Assembly (NCBI GenBank): GCA_009773975.1
Contig: VSMX01000046.1
Location: 1-15,684 of the forward strand
Reading direction: 5' to 3'
Length of the DNA stretch: 15,684 bases
DNA from: Desulfovibrio sp.
GTDB lineage: Bacteria > Desulfobacterota > Desulfovibrionia > Desulfovibrionales > Desulfovibrionaceae
Numbering within the stretch: the stretch's first letter is position 1; each line of letters opens with the position of its first letter. Both the position numbers and the translations under genes were made by a program. This document shows positions 1 to 7,862 of the stretch, one piece after another. The notes beneath the pieces are model-generated. The model was given only the letters and a program-made list of their open reading frames with translations. It made no database searches and had not been told where the DNA came from.

Positions 1-10
1 ATATGAGTTA

Positions 11-39
11 TTGCAAAGTTTTCGCAATATAAATATTAT
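11..39 (+). promoter_or_regulatory. candidate sigma70 promoter of the ferritin gene
   Basis: TTGCAA at 11-16 and TATTAT at 34-39 are separated by exactly 17 nt, matching the sigma70 consensus at 4 of 6 and 5 of 6 positions. Transcription would start near 46, giving a leader of about 60 nt before the ATG at 106. A second AT-rich -10 match, TATAAT at 77-82, lies closer to the gene but has no good -35 at the right distance. Read by eye, without scoring or expression data. Confidence 0.45.
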
Positions 40-72
40 CAGGCCCGGCATATATGCTGATGCCGGGCCTGA
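39..72. repeat. perfect 13-bp inverted repeat overlapping the ferritin promoter
   Basis: TCAGGCCCGGCAT at 39-51 is the exact reverse complement of ATGCCGGGCCTGA at 60-72, with an 8-nt loop. It begins on the last base of the proposed -10 and covers the predicted transcription start, so it is placed like an operator. It could instead be a transcription-terminator stem of a gene left of the window, but no T tract follows either arm. The TTATAAT at 76-82 resembles half of a PerR box, but the second half does not match. Confidence 0.6.
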
Positions 73-105
73 CATTTATAATAAAATCAAACGGAGAATT
101 TTGTC

Positions 106-615
106 ATGGATAAGCAAGTCGCGGATCTGATGAAGGATCAGGTCAACAAGGAATTTTATTCGGCCTATCTTTACCTGGATATTTCCAACTATTACTATGA
201 AAAGAACCTGGACGGCTTCGGCCACTGGTTCATGCTTCAGGCCAAAGAAGAACAGCAACACGCCCTGAAAATACTCAAATATTTGCAGGACAATAACGAG
301 AAGGTGAAGCTGGAGACAATTCCGGCCCCGGAATTCAATTTTACCAATCTGCGCGAACCCCTGGTCGCCACCCTCAAGCACGAACAGTATGTTACCGGCC
401 TTATTCACGCCATTTCCAAGAAAGCCCGCGAGAGCGACGATTTTCGCAGCTATCAGTTCATGGAATGGTTTGTGGCAGAACAGGGCGAGGAAGAAAAGAA
501 CACCAGCGACCTGATTGCCAAATATGACCTTTTTGGCGATGACCCCAAGGGCCTTTACCTGCTCAATAACGAGCTCGGCGGCAGGACGGAGACAGCCGAA
601 GCCGCCACTGCCTGA
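106..615 (+). CDS. ftnA: non-heme bacterial ferritin
   Basis: Iron-storage protein of the FtnA type (169 aa), expected to assemble as a 24-subunit shell that oxidises Fe(II) at a di-iron centre and stores it as ferric mineral in the cytoplasm. The ligand set is complete when compared with E. coli FtnA: E16, Y23, E49 and H52 in EEQQHA, E92 in KHEQ, and Q125 with E127/E128 in EQGEEE. The protein has the usual four-helix length and ends in a short Ala/Glu-rich tail. The ATG is preceded by GGAG at 93-96, 9 nt away. It is a single-gene unit with its own promoter candidate and terminator, and convergent with the tct operon. There is no Met-ligated heme site pattern or length of a bacterioferritin. 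In an anaerobe it would buffer iron and limit oxygen damage. The family is certain; the symbol is by similarity. Confidence 0.95.
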   Translation: MDKQVADLMKDQVNKEFYSAYLYLDISNYYYEKNLDGFGHWFMLQAKEEQQHALKILKYLQDNNEKVKLETIPAPEFNFTNLREPLVATLKHEQYVTGLIHAISKKARESDDFRSYQFMEWFVAEQGEEEKNTSDLIAKYDLFGDDPKGLYLLNNELGGRTETAEAATA

Positions 616-632
616 TTTTCCTTCAAATTTTT

Positions 633-675
633 AAAAACAGAATGGCCGGTTATTCCGGCCATTCTGTTTTTTTTT
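633..675. terminator. bidirectional intrinsic terminator between ferritin and tctA
   Basis: A 15-bp stem pairs AAACAGAATGGCCGG (635-649) with its perfect complement at 655-669, around a 5-nt loop. On the plus strand it runs into nine T residues (667-675). On the minus strand the A run at 633-637 becomes a T tract. It therefore serves both convergent genes: ferritin, ending at 615, and tctA, ending at 701. Confidence 0.92.
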
Positions 676-700
676 GGCAAAAATCTGTCACCGGTTTGGT

Positions 701-2221
701 CTATGCCCTGTCCGACGGCGCGGCCGCCTTGCCGGCGATTTTCCTTTCCATCCTGCCCATGAGCAGGGGGGAGAGCAGGCCAAGCGCGCAAAGGGCGATC
801 AGGGCCCAGCACAGGGGGGTGGAGAAGAGGATCGAGGGATCGCCGTCGCTCAGAAGCAGGGACCGCCGCAAGCCTCTTTCGCCGATTGGGCCAAGGATAA
901 GGCCCAGAACAATGGCAGTGGCATTCATGTCGAACTTGCGGGCCAGGTAGCCTATGCCGCCAAAAATCAGCATGATGACGACTTCAACCACATTGTTGTG
1001 AATGGCGTATGAACCGACAACGCAAAGCAGGAAAATGGAAGGAATCAGAATGGCATCGGAAAGGCGCGATATCTGGGCAAAGCCCTTGCAGCCAAGCATG
1101 CCGATGCCGAGCATGAAAAACTGCACCAGGACAAAGCCGGCAAAAAATGTATAGGTCATGCCTGCATAGGTTGTGAACAGTTCGGGCCCGGGCTGCAGGC
1201 CCTGGATGATCAGGCCGCCCATCAGGACGGCGGTTACGGATTCGCCGGGAATGCCCAGGGTGAGCATGGGGATTAATGAGCCGCCTGTTACGGCATTGTT
1301 GGCAGCTTCCGAACCGGCCACGCCCTCGATTGAGCCCTTGCCGAACTCTTCCCTGTGGCGCGAAAAACGCCTGGCTTCGTTATAGCCCAAAAAACAGGCA
1401 ATGGATGCGCCAGCGCCCGGCAAGATGCCGATAATGTTGCCAATGATCCAGGAACGGATGATTGTGGGCGAAAGGCGCCTGATTTCGGGAAAGCTCAATG
1501 CAAACTTGTTTTTGAATTTGGTTGCGGCGGGCCTTGCCCTTATTTTTCTTTCCGCAAGCATGAGAACCTGCGACATGGAAAAAAGACCTATCAGGGCGCA
1601 GGTGACGTCCACGCCATTATAAAGCGCGCTTTGCCCAAACATGAAACGCGGCACGCCTTCCATGGGGTCCATGCCCACTGTGGAAATCAAAAGACCAAGC
1701 ACGCCGCTCATCAGGCCCTTGAGCATTGATTTGGAGCTTACGCCCGCAATGATGGTCAAGCCGAAAAGAGAGAGCCAGAAATATTCGGGGCTTTTGAATT
1801 TCATGGCCAGCTGGGCCAGCGGGGGCGAGAAGAAATACAGGGAAATGCAGCTTAAAAGACCGCCGCAGAAAGAGGCAAGGCAGGCGACTGTAAGCGCCCG
1901 GGCGGCCTCGCCTTTAAGGGTCAGCTGGTAGCCTTCGATTGCTGTCGCTGCGGAGGCCGGCGTGCCGGGCGTATGAATCAGGATGGCGCTGATTGAGCCG
2001 CCAAAAATCGCGCCGCAATAAATTCCGCCAAGAATGATCAGGCCCGTTGCCGGGTCCATGCCGAAGGTGACAGGCAGGAGCAGGGCCACGCCCATTGCGG
2101 CCGAAAGGCCCGGCAAGCAGCCTATGGTAACGCCAACCGCGGTGGCCAGGGCCATTGCGAAAAGATTGAGCGGGCTCATGGCATGGAGGAAGCCCGCTCC
2201 CATCAGAGACAAGGTATCCAT
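701..2221 (-). CDS. tctA: TctA-family large membrane subunit of a tripartite tricarboxylate transporter
   Basis: Large permease subunit (506 aa, about 12 membrane segments) of a TTT secondary transporter, which imports organic acids handed over by a periplasmic binding protein. Two related halves carry the family signatures. The first is GCLPGLSAAMG near residue 34 followed by IYCGAIFGGSISAILIHTPG. The second is GILPGAGASIACFLGYNEA near residue 265 followed by SLIPMLTLGIPGES. The ATG is preceded by AGGAGG 7 nt upstream. It lies 18 nt after tctB and is last in the tctC-tctB-tctA operon, ending at the shared terminator. The substrate cannot be read from sequence: the TctA family handles citrate, tartrate, C4-dicarboxylates, aromatic acids and others. 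No tctDE-type two-component genes lie alongside. Confidence 0.95.
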   Translation of the reverse strand: MDTLSLMGAGFLHAMSPLNLFAMALATAVGVTIGCLPGLSAAMGVALLLPVTFGMDPATGLIILGGIYCGAIFGGSISAILIHTPGTPASAATAIEGYQLTLKGEAARALTVACLASFCGGLLSCISLYFFSPPLAQLAMKFKSPEYFWLSLFGLTIIAGVSSKSMLKGLMSGVLGLLISTVGMDPMEGVPRFMFGQSALYNGVDVTCALIGLFSMSQVLMLAERKIRARPAATKFKNKFALSFPEIRRLSPTIIRSWIIGNIIGILPGAGASIACFLGYNEARRFSRHREEFGKGSIEGVAGSEAANNAVTGGSLIPMLTLGIPGESVTAVLMGGLIIQGLQPGPELFTTYAGMTYTFFAGFVLVQFFMLGIGMLGCKGFAQISRLSDAILIPSIFLLCVVGSYAIHNNVVEVVIMLIFGGIGYLARKFDMNATAIVLGLILGPIGERGLRRSLLLSDGDPSILFSTPLCWALIALCALGLLSPLLMGRMERKIAGKAAAPSDRA

Positions 2222-2239
2222 AAAAGGGCCTCCTGAATG

Positions 2240-2701
2240 TTAGCTGAAAAGAACGCCTCCGGGCAGCGGCACTTTGAGGAACAGGGTAAAGACCCCGTAA
2301 ATCAGCGCGCCCATTACAATTACGGTGCAGGCCAGGGGCAGGGGGCGAACCTTCAGGCCCAGGAGCGTGCAGACAAGATAGATGGCGCCCGCAATATAAA
2401 AGCCCAGATAGTGCAATAGCACCAGGTAGGCGATTGCGCCGAAAACCACGAAAAAAAATTGCAGCGGCACAAAGCCGCTGAATACTTCCGGCAAATCATT
2501 GATCAGCTGGCGCATTTTCGAGGCTGGGGAATACATTCGCCAAAGGCAGCGCAAAAGATAAAGAGTGTTCAGGATGGCCAGCCCGGAAATGAGGCAGAGG
2601 GGGTAAATTTGCGCGGCTGCCTTGAGCTGGAGAGCAAGATAAAGAAAAAGCGCGCAGGTGGCGTAAATGATTGTTATCGTGCCAATATCCGATCTGGTCA
2701 T
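2240..2701 (-). CDS. tctB: TctB-family small membrane subunit of the TTT transporter
   Basis: Small membrane subunit (153 aa) with four predicted hydrophobic segments, near residues 7-25, 32-50, 76-105 and 118-142, which is the TctB pattern. Members of this family share little sequence, so the call depends on length, topology and position between tctC and tctA. The ATG follows GGGGAAA about 4 nt upstream. The protein is needed for TctA activity in characterised TTT systems, but its mechanistic role is poorly known. It is separated from tctC by 97 nt containing two hairpins and from tctA by only 18 nt, so B and A should be expressed together. Confidence 0.88.
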   Translation of the reverse strand: MTRSDIGTITIIYATCALFLYLALQLKAAAQIYPLCLISGLAILNTLYLLRCLWRMYSPASKMRQLINDLPEVFSGFVPLQFFFVVFGAIAYLVLLHYLGFYIAGAIYLVCTLLGLKVRPLPLACTVIVMGALIYGVFTLFLKVPLPGGVLFS

Positions 2702-2731
2702 TATTTTCCCCGCTGTGCTTGACGCATTAAA

Positions 2732-2757
2732 CGGACGGCACCAGTTGATGCCGTCCG
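2732..2757 (-). promoter_or_regulatory. second hairpin in the tctC-tctB spacer
   Basis: CGGACGGCA at 2732-2740 pairs perfectly with TGCCGTCCG at 2749-2757 across an 8-nt loop. On the transcribed (minus) strand no T tract follows, so this is unlikely to be a full terminator. It could stabilise the 3' end of the tctC message or cause pausing before tctB. Confidence 0.6.
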
Positions 2758-2766
2758 CATGGTTAT

Positions 2767-2795
2767 TTTATAAAATGACAGGGAATTTCCTGTCA
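2767..2795 (-). terminator. weak terminator-like hairpin just after tctC
   Basis: TGACAGG (2776-2782) and CCTGTCA (2789-2795) form a 7-bp stem with a 6-nt loop, starting 3 nt after the tctC stop codon on the minus strand. It is followed by TTTTATAAAAT in the direction of transcription. The short, broken T tract suggests partial termination, leaving some read-through into tctB and tctA. Confidence 0.55.
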
Positions 2796-2798
2796 GTT

Positions 2799-3755
2799 TT
2801 ACTTGCTGTACAACTTTGAAACCGTGTCGCGGCAGAAATTTTCCTGTTCGGCTATAAGGTCGGCATACTGCTTGTTATCCTTGAAATCCAGGTTCAGGCC
2901 GGCCTTTTTGTGGGCCTCGATATTTTTGGGATCCTGCATTGTCTTGCGGAAAGCCTCGACATAGAAATCAATAATTTCCTGCGGGGTGCCCCTGGGGGCT
3001 ACCAGGCCGCGGGCCGCGCCATACCACTTGTCATAGAATCCTTCTTCTTTCAGGGTCGGCACATCCGGCATTTCCGGCAGGCGTTCTTCCGAAAACACGC
3101 CAAGCACGCGCAGTTCGGGCTTGTCGCCCTTGATCAGCGGCGCAACGTCGGCCACCTTGGCGCAGGTAAAGTCAACCTCGCCCTGGCGCAGGGCCAGAAG
3201 CTGGTCGGCCGTGCCGCCGTAAGGAATGGCCTTGTAGTCAAAGCCCGCGCTTTTGGCCAGGAGCTGGGCGGCGGTGTGGTTGGAGGCTTCCACGCCATTT
3301 GTCGAGGCGCGCATGGTTGGCTTTTCCTTGCAGGCCGCCACAAGATCCTTCAGGGATTTGATGGGGCTGTCGGCCTTGACCGCCACAACGCCAGTTTCGG
3401 AAAGGTGGTTGGCAATGGGCACGACATCGGCCACGCTGAAAGTAGAATCCGGCTGGATTGCCAGGGTTGTGAAGGTGGGCAGGTTGATAAAGCCGATTGT
3501 CTGGCCGTCCGGTTTGGCATTGACAAGCTGGGTCCAGCCAATCTTGCCGTCCGCCCCGGGCAGGTTGTTGATGACCAGTGTCCTGCCAATGTTCTTTTCC
3601 GCTTCAGAAGCGAGAATCCTGGCGCCGGTATCCGTGCCGGAACCCGCCTTGTAGGCAACGATTACATTGACGTCGCCCGAGGGCGCCCAGGCGGCCATGG
3701 ACGATACAGGCGCAAGCAAAAGGGCTGCGGCCAAAAGGACAAAAAGTTTTTTCAT
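2799..3755 (-). CDS. tctC: TctC/Bug-family periplasmic solute-binding protein of the TTT transporter
   Basis: Periplasmic binding protein (318 aa) that captures an organic acid and delivers it to TctAB. The N-terminus MKKLFVLLAAALLLAP is a clear Sec signal peptide, with likely cleavage after SSMA (residue 21). The mature part has the Bug fold landmarks: VNVIVAYKAGSGTDTGAR near residue 32, NLPGADGKIGW near 64, PDGQTIGF, and PDVPTLKEEGF in the second lobe. The usual PF.PGGG.D loop is changed to YKAGSGTD. The reading frame extends 84 codons further upstream, but that part runs back into murJ and has no signal-peptide character. The start at 3755 has a purine-rich AAGGAAGAAGAGG just before it. 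It is first in tctCBA, with a promoter candidate inside the end of murJ. The ligand is unknown. Confidence 0.93.
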   Translation of the reverse strand: MKKLFVLLAAALLLAPVSSMAAWAPSGDVNVIVAYKAGSGTDTGARILASEAEKNIGRTLVINNLPGADGKIGWTQLVNAKPDGQTIGFINLPTFTTLAIQPDSTFSVADVVPIANHLSETGVVAVKADSPIKSLKDLVAACKEKPTMRASTNGVEASNHTAAQLLAKSAGFDYKAIPYGGTADQLLALRQGEVDFTCAKVADVAPLIKGDKPELRVLGVFSEERLPEMPDVPTLKEEGFYDKWYGAARGLVAPRGTPQEIIDFYVEAFRKTMQDPKNIEAHKKAGLNLDFKDNKQYADLIAEQENFCRDTVSKLYSK

Positions 3756-3797
3756 GCCTCTTCTTCCTTGCTTGAGGTGCTGAATTTTTCGATAAAA

Positions 3798-3826
3798 ATT
3801 ATCGTTTATCTTTTGCCATTTTGCAA
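3798..3826 (-). promoter_or_regulatory. candidate sigma70 promoter for tctCBA
   Basis: On the minus strand, TTGCAA (3826-3821) and GATAAT (3803-3798) are spaced by exactly 17 nt. The start point would be near 3791, about 36 nt before the tctC ATG. The -35 overlaps the last codons of murJ. A 6-bp inverted repeat, CGATAA-AAA-TTATCG (3790-3804), covers the -10 and may be a regulator site. Seen by eye only. Confidence 0.5.
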
Positions 3827-5410
3827 GTGAATACGTCTGGCCATCCTGTTCATCAGGGAATGGTATATATCGGGCATGAAAAAGCGCGCCAGGGGCAGGT
3901 ATAGAAAGGCAAAAACCAGGCAGCCGCCAAAAAGCGCGGCGCAGGCCGTTATAAAAGGTATGGCCGGCAGAATGTTTTCCAGGCAGGTTATGGCCAGCCA
4001 GGCGCAAAAGGCAGGCGGAACGGAACAGGCGAGGGAAAGCGAAACAAGCTTCCAGAAGCCGGCAAAAGCGCCGCTGCCATTTCTTTTTGTCCAGATGATT
4101 GCCAGCCAGGCCACATAAACGGTTACGGCAATTCCCGAAAGGAAGGGGATTGCCCAGGCCCCCAGCGGCACGGCCAGCCAGTAATAAAGCGGAACGCAGA
4201 CAATTGTGATCAGGGTGCCGGTAATCGCAGGCGTCAGGGTATCGCCATGGGCATAATAGGCCCGCACAAGCACCATATAGACTATCCAGGCAGGGGCGGC
4301 CAAAAGCATGATCTGCGTCAGGGGCAGGGCAGCCAGGGTTTCGGCAATTCCGAATTTTCCGCCCTGAAAAATTATTTCCAGTATTTGCCGCGCCCCTGCC
4401 GTCATCATCAGCGCGCAGGGAATGATCAGCCCGATGCCCGCAAAAAGAGCCTTGCGCAAGGTTGCGTCAAACTCTTCCCTCTTATTGTCGGCCAGCAGCT
4501 GCACAAGAAAAGGATAGGAAGCGACAGCAACGGCCTGGCCCATCAGGCCAATGGGCACCTGGGCAATGCGGCGCCCGTAATTGAGAAGGCTGACCCAGCC
4601 TTCCCCCAGCAAACTGCCGAAAACGCGCAAAAATTGCTCGTCCAGCATTACAACGGTCTGGCCAAGCATGAGAGGCAGGGCGATAAAAAGAAATTTCCGG
4701 AAAAGCCTGTGTTTCCAGACCAGAGAGAGGCGCAGGCCGTCTTTCATCGCCACGGACATGGGCAATAAAAACGCGCCGGCCGCCGCGCCTGTTGTAACGC
4801 CAATGCAATAGCCGGTCATGCCAAAGGAAGCGCGGCCGGAATCCGAATCCGGGAAAAAGAGCGGCAGAACAAGGCCAAAGGCCAGAATCGCGCCATTATA
4901 GATCAATGGCGTAAGGGCAGGCACGGAAAACTGGCGCCGCAAAAACAAAAGAGCGGTAAAACAGGCGCCGCAAAGAAAAAATACCTGGGCCGGCAGGATA
5001 ATGCGCATGAAAAAGGCCAGCCTTTCCGCCTGTTCGGGGGAAAAGCCCGGCGCAACAAGCCTGACAAGATGGCCGGAAAAGATCATGCCCCCCGCTGTGA
5101 GGACGATAGAGGCAATGGCCATCCATAAAAAAATGCAGCAAAAAAATTGCCAGGCGGCTTCCTCGTTTTTCCTGAAGCAGGCGGCCAGGATGGGAATGAT
5201 GGTGATTGACATGAAGCCGCCGGCCAGAAGATAATTTATAATGTCCGGCACCACAAAGGCGGCAAAATACATATCGGCTTCATTCCCCGCGCCAAATTGC
5301 CAGGAAATCACCTTGTCCCGAATCAGGCCCATCAGGCGCGAAAGTATGGCGCTTGCGGCCAGAATCAGCGCCGCCAGCCCCATTTGCTGTCTTTTGCCGA
5401 GAAAGCCCAT
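3806..5410 (-). CDS. murJ: lipid II flippase MurJ (MviN)
   Basis: Inner-membrane MOP-superfamily transporter (534 aa, about 14 membrane segments) that moves lipid II to the outer face of the membrane for peptidoglycan synthesis. The N-terminal signature SRLMGLIRDKVISWQFGAG with NEADMYFAAF is diagnostic. R25, R31, D32 and D46 align with the functional residues R18, R24, D25 and D39 of characterised MurJ proteins. The segment LLNYGRRIAQVPIGLMGQAV near residue 277 is the family's TM8 region. The ATG shares its A with the TGA stop of rnr (TGATG), so translation is probably coupled. The C-terminus is basic. The protein is normally essential. No nearby cell-wall genes are present; the neighbours are rnr upstream and the tct operon downstream. 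Confidence 0.95.
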   Translation of the reverse strand: MGFLGKRQQMGLAALILAASAILSRLMGLIRDKVISWQFGAGNEADMYFAAFVVPDIINYLLAGGFMSITIIPILAACFRKNEEAAWQFFCCIFLWMAIASIVLTAGGMIFSGHLVRLVAPGFSPEQAERLAFFMRIILPAQVFFLCGACFTALLFLRRQFSVPALTPLIYNGAILAFGLVLPLFFPDSDSGRASFGMTGYCIGVTTGAAAGAFLLPMSVAMKDGLRLSLVWKHRLFRKFLFIALPLMLGQTVVMLDEQFLRVFGSLLGEGWVSLLNYGRRIAQVPIGLMGQAVAVASYPFLVQLLADNKREEFDATLRKALFAGIGLIIPCALMMTAGARQILEIIFQGGKFGIAETLAALPLTQIMLLAAPAWIVYMVLVRAYYAHGDTLTPAITGTLITIVCVPLYYWLAVPLGAWAIPFLSGIAVTVYVAWLAIIWTKRNGSGAFAGFWKLVSLSLACSVPPAFCAWLAITCLENILPAIPFITACAALFGGCLVFAFLYLPLARFFMPDIYHSLMNRMARRIHLQNGKR

Positions 5411-7788
5411 CAGCTTTTCTTCCCGCCTTTCCCTGTTTTTCCGGCGCTCCTTTTTGCAGGCTGCGCTTTTTGGGCGGCCGGTTTTTTGGCGTTTCCTGAA
5501 TGTTTTTTTCCGGACTTCCGCCCGTTCCTTTCGCCGGTCTGGCGACCGCGCCTTTTGCGGGCCAGACCAGAGGAATACCTGTCCATTTTTTCCGGCAGAA
5601 AACGCATTTCAAGCCTGGCCATGTCGGCTTTTTCAAGCCGAACGCGCGCGGCCTGCCCCAATTTCCAGATCTGGCCGGTTTTTTGCCCGATCAGGCACTG
5701 GGCCTTTGCATCAAGCTCAAACCAGTCGTATGCCAGATCGTCAAGCCGAATCAGCCCTTCAAGAGGCATGGAGGCAAGTTCGACAAAAATGCCGAAATCC
5801 GTAACTCCGCTCACGGAGGCGTCAAAGACTTCTCCTTCATGCCCCTGAAGCAGCAGGCAGCCCATGCGGCGCGTCATTTCCCTTTCACATTCCATGGCCT
5901 TGCGCTCGAGAACATTGAGCTGGTTGCCAATGTCCTGCAATTCGTCAACCGTGGGATTTTTGCCAACAGCTTCGCCAAGGTCGCTTTTCAGGGCGCGATG
6001 GACAAGCAGGTCCGCATACCGCCGGATTGGCGAGGTAAAGTGGCAATAGGCTTTTGAAGCCAGGCCGAAATGGCCGATATTTTCGGGCTGATAGCGCGCC
6101 TGCTGCATTGCGCGCAGGCAAAGCCGGTTGACCACATATTCCGCGGGCGTGCCGAAGGAAGCGGCAATGATTTTTTGCAGGGCATCCTCGGCGGGCTGGC
6201 CGTTTTTGATTATTCCGGCAGGCAGGTTTTTCACGGCTGTCGCCTGGAGCGTGGCAAAAAGCGCGGCCAGCCTTGTTTCTTCCGGCGCCGGATGCACCCG
6301 GTAAAGAAAGGGAATTTTCGATGTTGAAAGATGGCGGGCCACGGCCTCGTTGGCCGTGATCATGAACTCTTCGATCAATTTGTGGGCGTCGTTTCTTTCC
6401 GCGTTGCGCACCCCGGTAATGGAGCCGTCTTCCGCAAAACTGTATTGCGGCTCCGGCAGGTCAAAGTCCAGGGTTCCGCGTTCCTTTCGCACCCTGGCCA
6501 GGATTTTGTAAAGCTCGTGGGCGTCCCCGAGCATCTTGCCGATCTGGTCCGCGTCGCGCAGGGGGTTTTTACCCCTGGCCAGGATTTTCTGGCCAGGGTT
6601 ATCAAAAAAATGCTGGACATCTTCATAAATCAGTCTGCCCCAGGACTGCATGACAATGGGCGCAAAACGCGGCTTGCCAGGCGCGCCCTGGCTGTCGAAC
6701 GGTATTTCAACCAGCATGGCCAGGCGTTTTTGAAGCGGGGCAAGGCTGCACAGGCCATTGGAAAGCTCTTTGGGCAGCATGGGCTCGACGGAAGTAGGGA
6801 AATACCAGGAATTGCCCCGGCGCAGGGCTTCCGCGTCAAGGCCGTCTGGCTCGCCGTCCGGCCGCACATAATGGCTTACATCCGCAATCGCCACCCGCAG
6901 CAGCCATTTGCCGTTTTCGCGGCAAACCTGGATGGCATCGTCAAAATCTTTGGCATCGGCCCCGTCTATGGTAACAAAGGGCACCTCGCTCATATCCTCG
7001 CGATTTTTCATATCGGCGGCCAATGGCTCGTCTGGCAGGGAAGCTGCCCGCGCAAGCGCCCTCGCGGGGAAAACCCGCGGCACTCCATGGTTGAGCTTGA
7101 CCATGTCCTCCTGAACCTTGACATCATTTTCCCGGCCCAGAATTTCAACCATGGCCGCATCATAAAGATTGGAAGCAATGCGCTTTTTGGGCGAAACCAG
7201 AAGCAGGTGCCCGGGCGCAAGGCCCGGGGGAAATTCCTCGCCCGGCGGAAAACATACGCTGACATTGAAATGCAGGCGCCCGTCAACCGGGCGGCAAAGC
7301 ATGGTGCGTCCCGTGCGCTTGATGTATTGCACGGGTATGTTTTTGAGCGTCCTTTTGAGTACTTCGAGTACGCGGCCCCTTCTGGCCCTGCCCGCTTCAT
7401 GCCCCCGGGACGGCAAGATGGCGATGCGCACAATGTCGTTGTGCCAGGCCTCGTTTACATCATCGGGATGAATGAAAAATTCCTCGCCGCCGCTATTGCC
7501 GGTTTTTACAAAACCGCCCCCGTTCAAAAGGGCGCCAAACTGGCCTTCCAGGCTTTTGAGGCTGTCCGCGCTGGCCCAGAGGCCGGCCGAAGGCTTGACG
7601 AGTTTGCGCTGCCTGGTCAATTCCCGCAGGCAGGCCAGGAGATTTTTTTTGCTTTTGCGCGGCGCATGGGCCAGCCTGATTATTGCGTCCAGATTAAGCG
7701 GATGGGGAACCGAACTTACAATCTGCGCGAGTTTTTCACAATCCGGCAGGCAGGTTTCCGGTTTTTTGCCGGTTTTCTTGTTTTTCAC
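5410..7788 (-). CDS. rnr: ribonuclease R (RNB-family 3'-5' exoribonuclease)
   Basis: Processive 3'-5' exoribonuclease (792 aa from the chosen start) that degrades structured RNA. In order: an N-terminal winged-helix segment (about 15-70), two cold-shock/OB domains (about 75-240), the RNB catalytic domain, and a C-terminal S1 domain (GEVFDASVSGVTDFGIFVEL, about 662-735). A Lys/Arg-rich tail follows (about 745-792). The catalytic motif TIDGADAKDFDDA supplies D275, D281, D283 and D284, matching D272/D278/D280/D281 of E. coli RNase R. HFTSPIRRYADLLVHRAL near 583 is also typical. A longer frame reaches 7842, but its first 18 codons are encoded by an intrinsic terminator. The GTG at 7788, preceded by AAGAG at 6 nt, is therefore preferred. 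It overlaps murJ by one base. Confidence 0.93.
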   Translation of the reverse strand: MKNKKTGKKPETCLPDCEKLAQIVSSVPHPLNLDAIIRLAHAPRKSKKNLLACLRELTRQRKLVKPSAGLWASADSLKSLEGQFGALLNGGGFVKTGNSGGEEFFIHPDDVNEAWHNDIVRIAILPSRGHEAGRARRGRVLEVLKRTLKNIPVQYIKRTGRTMLCRPVDGRLHFNVSVCFPPGEEFPPGLAPGHLLLVSPKKRIASNLYDAAMVEILGRENDVKVQEDMVKLNHGVPRVFPARALARAASLPDEPLAADMKNREDMSEVPFVTIDGADAKDFDDAIQVCRENGKWLLRVAIADVSHYVRPDGEPDGLDAEALRRGNSWYFPTSVEPMLPKELSNGLCSLAPLQKRLAMLVEIPFDSQGAPGKPRFAPIVMQSWGRLIYEDVQHFFDNPGQKILARGKNPLRDADQIGKMLGDAHELYKILARVRKERGTLDFDLPEPQYSFAEDGSITGVRNAERNDAHKLIEEFMITANEAVARHLSTSKIPFLYRVHPAPEETRLAALFATLQATAVKNLPAGIIKNGQPAEDALQKIIAASFGTPAEYVVNRLCLRAMQQARYQPENIGHFGLASKAYCHFTSPIRRYADLLVHRALKSDLGEAVGKNPTVDELQDIGNQLNVLERKAMECEREMTRRMGCLLLQGHEGEVFDASVSGVTDFGIFVELASMPLEGLIRLDDLAYDWFELDAKAQCLIGQKTGQIWKLGQAARVRLEKADMARLEMRFLPEKMDRYSSGLARKRRGRQTGERNGRKSGKKHSGNAKKPAAQKAQPAKRSAGKTGKGGKKS

Positions 7789-7810
7789 AATGGACTCTTT
7801 ATGGTTTGAT

Positions 7811-7839
7811 AAAAAAAAGGGCAAAATAATTGCCCTTTT
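7811..7839 (-). terminator. intrinsic terminator of the BI-1 gene, in the rnr leader
   Basis: TTGCCCTTTT (7830-7839) and AAAAGGGCAA (7815-7824) form a perfect 10-bp stem with a 5-nt AATAA loop. On the minus strand the stem ends in a run of eight T residues (7818-7811). It lies 23 nt after the BI-1 stop codon and only 22 nt before the rnr GTG. That leaves no room for a full promoter between the terminator and rnr. Confidence 0.9.
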
Positions 7840-7862
7840 CAAGTTCGTGAAGAGTAGGGGGA

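Noticed and set aside
2910..3830. Open frame of 306 codons on the plus strand opposite tctC
   Set aside because: It is a shadow of the binding-protein gene and extends into the tctC promoter region; no family is recognisable.
3756..4007. 84-codon N-terminal extension of TctC
   Set aside because: It overlaps the end of murJ and would bury the signal peptide; the start at 3755 gives a standard exported binding protein.
6331..7809. Open frame of 492 codons on the plus strand opposite rnr
   Set aside because: It is antisense to a clear RNase R gene, has no recognisable domain, and reflects codon bias in the opposite strand.
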